Origin: Plantago major
Taxonomy: Eukaryota; Streptophyta; Magnoliopsida; Lamiales; Plantaginaceae
Assembly: GCA_026545765.1 (NCBI GenBank)
Contig: CM048841.1
Span: 101,327,352 to 101,391,351, forward strand
DNA: 64,000 nt
Direction: 5' to 3'
Shown: piece by piece, positions 13,034 through 23,715 of the stretch
Position numbering within the stretch: the first letter of the stretch is position 1
Layout: the number at the start of each line of letters is the position of its first letter
Position numbers and translations under genes: made by a program
The notes under the pieces: generated by a model
Seen by the model: only the letters and a program-made list of their open reading frames with translations
Told to the model about the DNA's origin: nothing
Databases searched by the model: none

Positions 13034-14344
13034 GATTCGATTTGTAGTTAGATTCGCTTTGTCCCGTTATTTTTCTTGTATGCTTCATCAGATTTGCAAC
13101 CTGCTGTAAGTAGTTTAGATGAGGATTGAAGAGTGAGTTGTATGTTGTATCTGTGCCACTTATAATTGGTATAAGATGAATTGTTGAGTTTTGCTTAAAA
13201 CATGCAGAGCATTGATGTACAGATCAGTTGTGTACCTACAGATCTACTCATCATGCTAAGAAATTGGGAAAATTCTTACGTAGACCAGGTCTACATACTG
13301 ATTGATTAGGCCACAACCGGATTCCAAGTAACAATATGACGTTCGGGAGGATTGAACTGACCCGAATAATCATATCATAACTAGGTCTTACCAGAAACAT
13401 GTTTCTTGTTCCAAACAGGCATTCAAATATTCAATCGATCGAGTGATGTTTCTAGCTAGGCCAAGTTCATATAAAGACTCAAATTGGAGCTGAACATAGA
13501 TGAAGAGTAAGACATTACAGAAAGAACAGACTTGCGATTAAATTGAACCTACTCGAATCATGTTAATTTCAAGTTGGTTAGCATACTACCTGGAATCCAG
13601 GAACATGATTATTGATCAACATACAAAAAGTTCACATATTCCATCGCATCTAAAAGCTCGAACTTTCAAACTTCTAGATACCATCACATCAGAGCTCACA
13701 CCCAAAGTGGGTTCGCACAAATTAAATTACACTTGAATGGTCCCCAAGGGAGGTGAATACAGGGGAGTCTCGGATGATAGGGTTCATCACATATAGAGAC
13801 CCTCCCCTCCACAAATTTTAATTTAAGTAGAGACCATCTGAATTGCAATACTATATTAACACACGACTTGCTGAGTTATAACACTATATTAACACAGAAC
13901 TCTCTGAGTTACAACATTGTATTAACTCAGGTCGGGTCTTTTTTTCGTAATACTTGGTGTCAAAGGGTTTTTTGTTAGAATTTTCCCCGGATACTTAGAC
14001 TTAGGTTTAGTAACCGCTAACTACCGGGTACAACACTTCCTGCAGGATGTACAACTAGATCCCTAACTCTGTAAACTAGACGAATTAATCAAGAGTCAAT
14101 TCGTCTGACATAGCTGGTTCTGTCATCCTTATTCTATCAGAGCCTGATCCAATGCATATAAATCTTGTTTCATGGTGACGCAACAGAGTTTCTTCAGTAC
14201 TTGGACATTACCTTAAATTAGAACTCAAACAGCCATCCGTTACGCAGTCCATTCCGAAAACGGAAAATTACAAATTTGCTAAGAACGTCATGGAGAGAAA
14301 TCAAGAAGACCGCATTTTGCCAAAACAGACAAACTGAATAACAC
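13034..14344. other. Intergenic spacer between ascorbate oxidase and the first cysteine-rich peptide gene
   Basis: Contains the ascorbate oxidase 3' UTR. From about 13840 to 13935 there are three short imperfect repeats of 'gagttacaacattgtattaac'-like text. A similar motif recurs near 25015-25110, suggesting a shared dispersed repeat. No gene is seen. Confidence 0.5.
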
Positions 14345-14352
14345 TATAAATA
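14345..14352 (+). promoter_or_regulatory. TATA box of cysteine-rich peptide gene 1
   Basis: TATAAATA within CTATAAATAGAGC, 77 bases before the ATG. The paralogous gene at 17991 has the same CTATAAATAGAGC at 78 bases, so the core promoter was duplicated with the gene and kept. Confidence 0.7.
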
Positions 14353-14421
14353 GAGCACATTGCAATCTGCTACGTACACCAATCACTAAGTAAAACTTCA
14401 ACATTACGACTATATAAATCA

Positions 14422-14664
14422 ATGGCTCGATTGCTAATCATCGCGTTCTTTGTGCTGTTTTGCACCGTAGAGCTGGTGCAAAATGCTGATGGGCAAGTAC
14501 CAGTGCCGGCAGTCACTTGTTTGGTGAACTGCGCGCAAACGCTATTGACTTGTGCCACCGGGTGTGTTCTCGCGGTTCAGACAACGTGTGTGACAGGTTG
14601 CGCTACTGCAGCCATAAACTGTATTCAAGGTTGTGTTAAAAGCCCTACCGAAATGGTCATTTGA
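14422..14664 (+). CDS. Small secreted eight-cysteine peptide, copy 1
   Basis: Single-exon gene of 80 codons. Residues 1-24 are a signal peptide (MARLLIIAFFVLFCTVELVQ, then NADG). The mature part of about 56 residues starts QVPVPAVTC and holds eight cysteines spaced C-x3-C-x6-C-x3-C-x7-C-x3-C-x6-C-x3-C. That is four CX3C motifs arranged as two equal modules. The paralogue at 17991 has exactly the same spacing but otherwise differs strongly, so the cysteine frame is under constraint. Paired CX3C motifs recall alpha-hairpinins, but the six-residue loop is shorter than in that family. I do not recognise a named family. A defence or signalling role in the apoplast is inference. Confidence 0.8.
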   Translation: MARLLIIAFFVLFCTVELVQNADGQVPVPAVTCLVNCAQTLLTCATGCVLAVQTTCVTGCATAAINCIQGCVKSPTEMVI

Positions 14665-15640
14665 ATGAATTCTATCGGGATTTGGAGGCGGCTCTGCTTA
14701 TAGCTAGCTAGCACGAAACAGTTTGCGATGAATCAATGTACTAGCATATATTATCGATATATAATTATCGGAAAATACTGTTATAGACCAGGTCTATTAC
14801 ATGGTGGCAAATACTTTTTATGGTATAAAGTCGAATAAAGGCCATGAAATAATAGAAGATATATTGGATGTTCAGAAGAGTTCTGAAATATAGCTCTATA
14901 TATAATATTGTTTCTCCTTCAATTTCCTGATGTTTAATTTGTCCGCAAGATGCATATCAAATTATCATGATAAAAATTTGGCAAGGAAATTGCAAAGGGA
15001 TGGATTCACAAATACGGTTTACTCTTATCAAATCTTTGCATTACCTCTTGGTCTTTCTGATTGTCTGATGGTTGTATCATATGTATTAAATGTTGTCTTG
15101 TACATTAAAAGCATGGAAGAGTGCGGCATCTTTATAAAGACAATATGCACAAATACTGAACAATATCATAAATGTACAACATTGTCAGATGACTCAGATG
15201 ATAACAAAACGCGTCATGTGTTACTATATATGCGTGAATCGGATATGATCGATCCGATCCATTCGAATGGATATCTACGAAGTGATGTGATTGAGAAAAA
15301 CTTCATTAATTAGTGATCCGATCCATTCATGACGGATAGAATTGCACATTACTTTGTATGCACGGGTACGGATAAATCCGTATCCATTACGTGATCCGCT
15401 AATTGAAAAAGGATGTCTTGCTAGAAATAACTTGCATATCCTAAAGATGAAATGTTATAGTAGCGAGCCACTTATACTTGTTTCAAATCGTTCAAAGTAC
15501 ATACATTATTGTAAACTTCAAATATTCTTTGAATCTAAAATAGAAATCTATTTTGAATTTTCAAAATTACCAGCTTAATAATTATTCTAAATTATGAATA
15601 TAAGATTTTTCTAAAAAATACGAATGAGTAATTTTTTTTT
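14665..15640. other. Spacer with no recognised gene
   Basis: AT-rich. A 127-codon open frame (14930-15313, +) is present but has no recognisable motif, and its composition resembles the surrounding non-coding DNA. I do not call it a gene. Confidence 0.4.
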
Positions 15641-16770
15641 GCACTAATAACTTTTGCCTGTTTTTGAACTTACCCCACAAACTTTTTTTTTTTTGCATTT
15701 CACACCAAAACTTTTAGTAATATTTTGACGTTACACAAAAAATTGACGTCCATTAAGTTTGTATTTTAAATCACACCAAAACCTTTTCAAAAATTTGCAC
15801 CCGCTACCAAAACCTTTTTTTTGTTTTTTAAATCACACCAGAACCTTTCTTGATTGATTTGAGTAATCAAAATATATGTTCTCATGAATTGTTTGGGGTT
15901 GCTAATCTAGTGATGGTTGGAATATGCATCGTATTTGCCATGACTTTTGCCTTTTGCAATCAAAATCTTCATATAATTTGGTTGTTCAGTGTAATGATTT
16001 AAGGAACTGCATATGTACCCCCTGCCAATTGTGTATCTTCCTGTGTTTGGATCTAAAAAAGGCACAAAGCTACTTATATGTATGTGGAACGAGCATATAT
16101 ATTTTGTGCCTTCATTTTTGTAATTTTATTGAAGCAACTAATTGAGGAATGGAATGTAAAGAGAGTTCGAACACTTAATTTTATAGATAGAATGTATGCC
16201 AATTAATATACTAATAAATTTTATCATTTTTTATCCGTGTACTATGGAATTTCACATTCGCCAGATACATATGCAGTATCTTATTGTTATATCTATCATA
16301 AAAGAAACTTATTGTTATATTTAGCAAACAAATGAAGAAAGTGTGTTTAGTATACAAAATACACTAGTGTATCATGTTTATGGAGTGAGTGATAAGAGTT
16401 GGTCATTCTCTATTCTCTTAGGGATAGGATATGGTTTCATATGTAGCTTCTGTGGTTGTAAAGTAAAGTGTCATTGTTGGTTTGTGACTCGGATTGTAAT
16501 CCTTATTTTTCAGAACACTTCTTGTGTTCTTTTTGTTGGAATAAAATTTAAAAATTTTCAAAATGAATAAATTATTACTATATACAAAGGTTGTGGTGGC
16601 GAAGACAAGTTTTTTCAAAGGTTTTGGTGTAATTTTAAAATAAGTTAACGGTAACTTAACGGCCATCCAACCTTTGTGTAATGTTAAAATTTTTATAAAC
16701 TTTTTGATGTGAAATGCTAAAAGAAAAGGATTGTGGAGTAAGTTCAAAAACGGGCAAAAGTTATTAGTGG
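15641..16770. mobile_element. Non-autonomous Mutator-like element with long inverted repeats
   Basis: The left end GCACTAATAACTTTTGCC is matched, inverted, by the right end (reverse complement CCACTAATAACTTTTGCC). Similarity continues for about 150-200 bases inward, including 'tttttgaacttac', 'catttcaca' and 'aaaacctttg' blocks. Directly outside both ends is the same 11-base string AATTTTTTTTT (15630-15640 and 16771-16781), as expected for the 9-11 base target duplication of Mutator-like elements. The low complexity of the duplication weakens that point. No transposase frame is present inside. Confidence 0.6.
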
Positions 16771-16922
16771 AATTTTTTTTTTCTCTTTGTTAAATTGAGA
16801 TCCAATTAAAACTCTTACTTCAAGAGGTTTGGGTCTAATTTACTCCAATTTCCAACCTGTATATATTTACTTCGAACGGAATCCTTTGTATACTTCATAG
16901 TTCATACGAAATGCAATTCTTA

Positions 16923-17030
16923 GGCTCTGTTCTCTTCAACTGAAAATTGATTCAATTCATTTCAGTTTTGCTTAGTTATATTTTATACTACAGTTCAGTT
17001 CAGAAAATTGTAGTTGAAGAGAACAGAGCC
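16923..17030. mobile_element. 108-base TTA-flanked MITE (PIF/Harbinger type), GGCTCTGTTCT family
   Basis: Terminal inverted repeats GGCTCTGTTCTCTTCAACTG and its complement CAGTTGAAGAGAACAGAGCC bound the element. TTA flanks it on both sides (16920-16922 and 17031-17033). Two much larger relatives with the same ends occur at 33169-34038 and 34137-34950. Confidence 0.75.
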
Positions 17031-17033
17031 TTA

Positions 17034-17113
17034 CTCATTCAATTCAGTTCAGTTCAGTTCAGTTCTATTCAGTTCAGTTCAGTTCAGTAAATTTCAGTTG
17101 AATAGAACAAAAC
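17034..17113. repeat. (TTCAG)n tract ending in a second MITE-like terminus
   Basis: A run of TTCAG pentamers follows directly after the 108-base MITE and ends in 'cagttgaatagaacaaaaccTTA'. That end is similar to the MITE's right terminus, so this looks like a neighbouring or duplicated half element expanded by slippage. Confidence 0.55.
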
Positions 17114-17912
17114 CTTAGTGATTTATGCGGATAATGATCCCGACCTTTTTTTGCTTTGGAACGGCAAAGGTTTTTATTGATGATTGATGAATGTTACACA
17201 AAGCATTTGGGATGTTTTCATCATAATACAAAGATCTCACCACCCCAAATGTCTAACATATATATACAAAAAAAATCCGTTTTCCAAAACCTTCAACATG
17301 ATTTCAAACAAACTTTAGGTTAGATCGAAGATGGGGAGGAAAATGCCACCACGTCCGTCGTCTAAATTAATAAGCCTATTCTATTTGTTATTGTTTCTTT
17401 TATGGGGTTTTTTAAGGAATATGAATAAATATGAAAATTGTTTAGTAAATATTAAAGTAGAGGCAAATGATGAAGATTGAAAAAAAATTGAGAGAAAGAT
17501 AATAAAGTTTGTTAGTAGTTGGTTTTTCTAATTTGAATGTGATACTGTACATTTTTAACGGAGAATAGAGTTTAGTGTACTTGCTATTTGGGTTATGATA
17601 CATTTTTAATTGAACGCAAATAAAAGATAAGTAAGACAATAATAGCCGGACATATGGAGTAGATTATAATCAAATTCTAACGCCAGAACCTTATCCACCT
17701 CAAATGAAAGCACCCAAATCACGTTTCATTGGAACAAATTCGATTTGTAATGACGACTCAAAAGCACTAAAGCGCACAAAATGACAAATTTGATCAGAAC
17801 AAACCTCTAACAAATTTCGTGAAGAGAACTAAAAGGAGACTACCTTAACCTTTTACCAGAACAAAACAACAGGATCATATTCATAGTATACAACTTTGCC
17901 AATAAATTAGAC
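17114..17912. other. Spacer upstream of cysteine-rich peptide gene 2
   Basis: AT-rich, with no recognised coding sequence. The right end carries the promoter of the peptide gene at 17991. Confidence 0.5.
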
Positions 17913-17920
17913 TATAAATA
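17913..17920 (+). promoter_or_regulatory. TATA box of cysteine-rich peptide gene 2
   Basis: TATAAATA inside CTATAAATAGAGC, 78 bases before the ATG at 17991. It matches the paralogous promoter at 14344. Confidence 0.7.
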
Positions 17921-17990
17921 GAGCCAAAATGTGATCTCCTATGTACATCAATTCATAAACTAAATCCATTCTAACACTTATCACACCAAA

Positions 17991-18248
17991 ATGGCTAGGT
18001 TGTTCATCATAATCACGGTTTTAGCCCTGTTGTGCGCGGTGGAGCTCGTCCAGAAGGCTGAGGGGCAATCACCATCGCCAATGCAGTGTATGATGCAGTG
18101 CGGGCAGAAATTAGTCTCATGTGCTACTGATTGCGGGCTTATGGGTTCTATGGCGTGTTACCAAGGTTGCGGTGCAAGCACTGCTAGCTGTCTTACATCT
18201 TGCGGTACTGGCTCACAAGTCTTTCCCAAATTATCCAAGAATGATTGA
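17991..18248 (+). CDS. Small secreted eight-cysteine peptide, copy 2
   Basis: Single-exon gene of 85 codons and tandem paralogue of the gene at 14422. The signal peptide MARLFIIITVLALLCAVELV is followed by QKAEG and a mature part starting QSPSPMQC. Eight cysteines follow C-x3-C-x6-C-x3-C-x7-C-x3-C-x6-C-x3-C, identical to copy 1. Outside the signal peptide and cysteines the two share few residues (CATxC, QGC). The tail GTGSQVFPKLSKND is longer than in copy 1. Methionine content in the mature part is higher (MQCMMQC, GLMGSM). The function is not known to me. Conserved cysteine frame, signal peptide and promoter argue that both copies are real. Confidence 0.8.
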   Translation: MARLFIIITVLALLCAVELVQKAEGQSPSPMQCMMQCGQKLVSCATDCGLMGSMACYQGCGASTASCLTSCGTGSQVFPKLSKND

Positions 18249-18629
18249 TTTCTCGTCAAATTTTCTAGTTCCTAGCAGGAACTGTTCGATTCTGTTGAAT
18301 TTCATGTACTAGCAATAATGGTTGTTGTCTATTGATATATAGCATTTCTATAAAACTATATAATGAACTTATAAACATCATAGTTTGCATTGGATAGAGT
18401 TCAATAGTGTTATCTTTCATACATTACAAGTCTCATGTTGCAGACCCTGACATTGCTAGGTAGAGTAACCCAGATAATTTAACTTCGAAGAATGAGACTG
18501 GCCTAATCACGAATAAACGAGCACGAAATACACGAAATATTTTGTGTTTGACGTAGAACCCCTGACATTATAAACTTGATCTATCCCGGCTTTAGGGATA
18601 GCCATTGCACCAACACACCATTGTAAATT
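18249..18629. other. 3' flank of cysteine-rich peptide gene 2
   Basis: AT-rich 3' UTR and spacer. Nothing else is recognised. Confidence 0.5.
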
Positions 18630-18813
18630 AATCTTAAACCGCAAATATAAAATGTTCAATTAAATTATATTATGAAATTTTAGTCCTTAAAGTATCATAA
18701 TATAATTTAATTGAACATTTTACATTTATCGTTTAAGATTTATTCGTAGTTAAAGTTGAAAACGATTGACCGAAAAAAGTCAAAATGAGTAACATGGGAC
18801 GGGACGGAGGAAG
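18630..18813. mobile_element. Left-truncated Stowaway-type MITE
   Basis: Right half of the same family as the complete copy at 29422-29678. It shares the inner palindrome ('taatttaattgaacattttaca') and the right terminus GGGACGGGACGGAGGAAG followed by TA. The left terminus with CTTCCTCCGTCCC is missing. Confidence 0.65.
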
Positions 18814-18970
18814 TAAATCAGAATTGTGAAATTCAACCCAGAACCAGAATAAAAATCAAATAAACCGCTCATTAATGAGGGAAATAAAAACAAGTATATC
18901 CTCCAAATTCCCCCAAATGTCAAATTGGCCAAAAATAATAATAATAATAATTGCTAAACACAAAGTATTA

Positions 18971-19227
18971 CTCCCTCCATTTCATACAAAGTGTTACATT
19001 TTAACTTTGACCGGTCAATTGTCTTCGAGTTTGACCACAAATTACTCATAAACGATAATAGTAGATAATTTAATAAAATCATATAATAAAAATTTAATTA
19101 CTAAATTTTCATTATATAATTTTAATAATTTATTTATTAATATCATTTAAGAGTAAATTGTGGTTAAACGCGGAGACAGTTGACCACATAATAGTAAAAT
19201 GTAACAATTTTTCTGAAATTGATGGAG
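18971..19227. mobile_element. Stowaway-type MITE (257 bases)
   Basis: Terminal repeats CTCCCTCCATTTC and its inverted counterpart at the right (GAAATTGATGGAG), with TA on both sides (18969-18970, 19228-19229). The inner part matches the copy at 25169-25414 closely ('gtcttcgagtttgaccacaa' and the central AT palindrome). Confidence 0.8.
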
Positions 19228-19394
19228 TATATAGGAAAAGTCACTTGATATGTTTCCCCTAGCAAGAATTTTTCTGAAATGGTATCTAGATAAACTATCT
19301 AAAGATAGAGACTTATATTGTCAAGAAAAATCATCGATGTTGTTAATCAAAACGTCTATGATTTCAACATTGATGTTTTTTTATATGCAAAATA

Positions 19395-19630
19395 CTTTCT
19401 CCGTCGCGCAGAACTTTATATATTTACCATATTAGACGTAACACAGAACTTTATACATTACTTAAAAAAAAAAATACCCCACACCCAAAAAATAATAAAC
19501 AATCTTAATTTTACTCGCAAATTACACATTTTGACATTTAAAGTACATTTTTTTTATAATTTATCATTAATTTAACTTTTCGCATAAAACTGCACTACAA
19601 TTCTAACGTATAAAGTTATTCGAGACGGAG
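19395..19630. mobile_element. Stowaway-type MITE (236 bases), second family
   Basis: The left end CTTTCTCCGTCGCGCAGAAC is matched inverted at the right by 'gttattcgagacggag', with TA flanks at 19393-19394 and 19631-19632. It is AT-rich with no coding content. Confidence 0.7.
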
Positions 19631-20029
19631 TATATATTACTTACATTTTCTTAACAAGCATATAATTTTTGATAACGTAGGTTGGTAAGAGACTGTGTTT
19701 CAATAATGTACCAAAAGCGTAAACAAAAGTCGTGGATTTTGCAATTCCGTAAACAGATAGAGTCCACTGAATGAATATAGATCGGAATGTTCTTGACCAT
19801 CATCAACACGAACACCCCTATTTTTGGGATACCTCTCAGAATATATATATATATTCTCAAAGAATCATTCCAAATTTCCATTTCTTCATCTTCTTCTTCC
19901 TGATTTCCATTTCTGAAGACCAGTTCCGTTTCTGAGAGCTTCAGAAATGGTCATCGGGAGGAGATTCCCAATCGATCGTATATTCCGTACGATTTCCTCC
20001 TAATGTGATTTTGCAATTCAAAAGGGGGA
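19631..20029. promoter_or_regulatory. 5' flank and leader of the acetyltransferase gene
   Basis: The CT-rich stretch near 19885-19915 and the absence of introns fit a plant promoter and 5' leader. A precise TATA box was not identified with confidence. Confidence 0.35.
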
Positions 20030-23000
20030 ATGGAGCTTAGGAGTGAATTTTTGCCTCGGTTTACTGTTTCTTCTACGAAGCGAAGTTCTCTCCTCGCCAA
20101 AAGCTCTTTTTCAAGGTAACTATTACAGTATTGCGCCTCTGTAAATGAATAGGTAATCGTAGTTTTTTGGAATGTTTGAGTAATTTTGGAATTTGGAAAC
20201 GAATTTAGTTTATTTGTGGATGATTGTACATGGATTATTCGTATCTTTGGCTTCGGAATTGAATAGGCAATTGTTTGAATTTTTATTTTGGCTTTTCAGC
20301 TTTTCTCGTTTTAGCTTATGCGTTTGGTCGCCAGTTATGATTTTGTGTATGAGCCTTTTTGTGATTTGTTGTAATTGATTTGTTGATCATGCTCTGTTTT
20401 GGCTTGATTTGTTGTAATTTGATTTGTGTGAGACAGACAAGGTGGTGGTACCAGGTGTGGCCGTGTGGTTGTTCGATTGTTCAGGTTGTATAACCAGTAG
20501 ACCGTCTAATACGTGTTTTTGTCTTAACTGTTATGTCTGGAAGTTATGTGCTCTGAATTGCTCTTATTAGTCGTATCCTTGAAGTTTTTGTCTTAACTAT
20601 TATGTGTGCAAGTTATGTGCTCTGAATTGTTCTTATTAGTCATATCATTGAACAGACAATATGCGTTCTCCCATGTTATGAGCATGTGTTATCGAGCTTC
20701 TGGGGATGGAGTGCTTTTAGTTCTGCGGTTGCATTATTGATATACTCCCACGTGTATTATAGTTCCTACCTTTTGGATAATTTTTTGTCTCTAATTTCGT
20801 GGGCATGAATCAAGGATTTCGACTAGATACTACCTTGTTCAACACCTAAAACTAGAATGTTTTCTTGGTTTAGATAGTGAGATTTAATACGAACGTAAAA
20901 ACTACCTTATTATAAACCATTCTTATTTCAGATGGTGGTTGATTATGGAATTAGATATATTTATGCCCTTTACGAATTCTTGATTTTTTAACTGCTTCCT
21001 TTATTTTGATTGCCAAATCAATACAGGGACACATTACCCTCTCAATACAGTAGATGTAAGAACCTGGAAGTTCGTTGCAGTAACGACCAAGGGATCCAGC
21101 AGCTGGCTCTTTCAGAGAATGAGAAACCCAAGATGCCAGAACTCCGTTTTAACCGCTTGCAACTTACCGATAAAGAATGTGACGGACAGCAAAGACGTTT
21201 TTTTGGTCGCTTTGTTGCTCGTGAAGCTATACTAGATGAAGAATATTGGGTTGGTCTTTATTTCCATTTCTCCTCCTATTAACTATATGTGTGATCTCCG
21301 AGCCTTAGCAGATTGATATCTTCATACGTTAGGGCATATCTTATTCTATGAAAGAACTTAAGAATTTTTGTCCGTATCTGACTATCAATGGCAGACAGCA
21401 GCTTGGCTCCGCGCAGAAGCACATTGGGAATCCGTGTCTTATATGAGGTCAGTGTAATTCAAGCAATTGATATTCTTTTAAATGGTCAATTTTGAATTTA
21501 TCTACTTACCACGGCAATGGTGTCATTTTTCAGGCATGTTGACAGTTACAAAAGAAAATATGCTGAACAGGTACATTAGGTTTTTACGTGCATATTATTT
21601 CATTATACACATGGTAATCTCCATCTATAATTGAGTTGTGGCTAGTTAATTGCCTTCTGCTTTTTCATCAAATAGTTTTATTGTAGATCTTCTCTTGCTA
21701 TAATGTCTTGAATCTTGATACTAATTATGGAACAAAACTTAGTTCTCAGTGCATTATATGTATATCTTGCTTGGCTGGAAACTTAGTATACTCTAACGCT
21801 ACCTGACTTGCTTTGTGGTCTATTCATGGTCTAAATTGTTCTCTCAATTTGGTTATTGTCATATTGACAGGAGTTTTATTCTCTGAAGCGTAGATGTTCT
21901 GGGCAAGAAGGGAGTTCACTGAACTGCATTTGTTTTCTTGCAGTAAGTAAAACAAATCGTCTCAGAGTCCGTCTCCCAGATTCTTTCTGAATTCCTATTT
22001 GAGGCTATTGTAATGGTCAACTTTGGTTTGTTTCACACACAAATACATGAATGCTGAATTAGTTTTTCCAGAAACATTCCCCATGCATGTTTTCCACCAC
22101 GGTTAATTGTCACCATGTTTATGAACATGGCAAATTATGCTTATAAAAATATAAAATGACCCGGAAAACTCGCCTTTTGATCTATTCCTTAACATGTTCT
22201 TTTGATTGCTTGTCATGTTCAGCCGTGTCTTATTCTCTCGTAAGAATGCTGCACTACTACATAGCTTCGGTTTCTGGGTCAAAACTCCAATTTGTAATCT
22301 TCTAACTTTATTTTTCGCAGGTTAAGAAGGAGGATAAAAAAGTTCGAAGAACTGTCCTGAACAGTGTTGTGGGAACTTTGGACTTGAGCATCAGGCAATT
22401 CTTGCTAGGGGAAACATATCCTGGGGTAAAGTTTTACAGAATTTTGAGCTGTTTCACTTATTGCCAAAATTAGACATAGTTTGTTGTCATTATTACTCCA
22501 TTTATCTCGGACAAGTATAAAATCTATTTTCCACACACTTTATCTCCGACATAGTCTATGGTGTTTCACTTTGATTTTCTTCTCCAGTCAGTGTTCCTCT
22601 GAGGAGCATAGAGTCATTAACCTAAAAGAACTGCTATACTTGCCAAGGGATTCTGCCTATGCTGAGTCTGAAAGTTAAATATATATTTTGTAGGAACATA
22701 AGAAACTCTCTTCGGTTCTGGCAAGCCAGGGGCCCTTTGATACGCAGAGATACGCTTATATTTCAAACGTTTGTGTGGCAAAGTTTGCTCGACGCCAAGG
22801 CATTGCTGCAAACATGATGTACTTAGCTACAGACGCTGCCACAATGTCAGGTTTGGTTATCTTGAGTTTCACCTTGTACTACTCTAGCTAAGTTTTTCAC
22901 CTATATCTTACCATGGACATCCTTTGTACTTGTTTATGCTGTCAGGTATGAGGCAACTTTTTGTTCATGTAAAAACAGATAACAAGCCTGCCCAAGATCT

Positions 23001-23225
23001 GTACAAAAAAACTGGATTTAAGGTAATGAATCTGACTTGCTTGCACCATGTTCTTAATTCCACTTGTATAATACTACTAGTTCTTTTGTTGCTAGATTTT
23101 ATTTATTATCAGTCATAAACTTTCAAATTTCAGATTTCCTCATCATTTGGTTCATGCAGATAGTTGACGTTGCTTCCTCCCGCTTAGCAAACGACCGGAT
23201 GTTTCTAATGTCTATGGACCTGTGA
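20030..23225 (+). CDS. GCN5-related N-acetyltransferase, probably plastid-targeted
   Basis: Nine GT-AG exons: 20030-20115, 21027-21249, 21395-21447, 21534-21570, 21871-21942, 22321-22425, 22694-22850, 22946-23022 and 23160-23225. They total 876 bases and 291 residues with an unbroken frame. Residues 1-60 are rich in Ser, Arg and Lys and poor in acids (MELRSEFLPRFTVSSTKRSS), as in chloroplast transit peptides. The GNAT core shows VRRTVLNSVVGTLDLSIRQF (beta strands), then VAKFARRQGIAANMMYLATD, which carries the acetyl-CoA-binding R/Q-x-x-G-x-G/A signature as RRQGIA. The FVHVKTDNKPAQDLYKKTGF block is the typical motif B. Substrate (protein N-terminus, lysine or small amine) cannot be told. The family member in plastids is known to have dual N-alpha and lysine activity; assigning this gene there is inference. 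Confidence 0.85.
20517..20654 (+). repeat. 69-base tandem duplication in intron 1 of the acetyltransferase gene
   Basis: Two adjacent copies of a unit beginning TTTTTGTCTTAACT and ending near 'tcttattagtc' followed by about ten bases. They differ at a few positions. The duplication is intronic with no effect on the frame. Confidence 0.7.
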
Positions 23226-23715
23226 ATCATCTTGACACGATTATACAACGGTTTTTGCCAGATCACGCATTACACGATGTCCAACTGTAACAAATAGCCC
23301 TAATTTATATCCCTTATAGTAACAGTTTCCAGTGTTTTATGTATCTATGTATAGTTAAGGGTTAAGGGTGTGTTAGTTTAGTTCGAAATTGTAATATTAA
23401 ACTGTATATAGTTGTGTTGTGCTATCGGTCAGAAAATGTGAGATTTTTTTCTCTCTCTCTCTTTTTTTTTTTTTTTTTGGTTGAAATTTTATCAGATGGG
23501 TTACTTGTCCAATTAAATCGTAAAGCTTTAAGTGAAATAGATGGAGTATGATGGAGTATGATAAAGTCCGTCACCAAAAAAAGATTCTTCATACAATGTC
23601 TCATTCTAAAATACAGTCGTTTATGTTTGTCATGAGAAACATTGTGCCACTTAGCAGCTTACAATAAAATGTTGAAGAATGAACTATTCATCAACTCTAT
23701 GCCCCTCCGGTTTCA
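23226..23715. other. Spacer between convergent genes
   Basis: Contains the 3' UTR of the acetyltransferase gene and a CT/T-rich low-complexity stretch (23451-23480). No other gene is seen. Confidence 0.5.

Noticed and set aside
14930-15313. 127-codon plus-strand frame between the peptide genes
   Set aside because: No recognisable domain, no promoter close by, and AT-rich composition like intergenic DNA.
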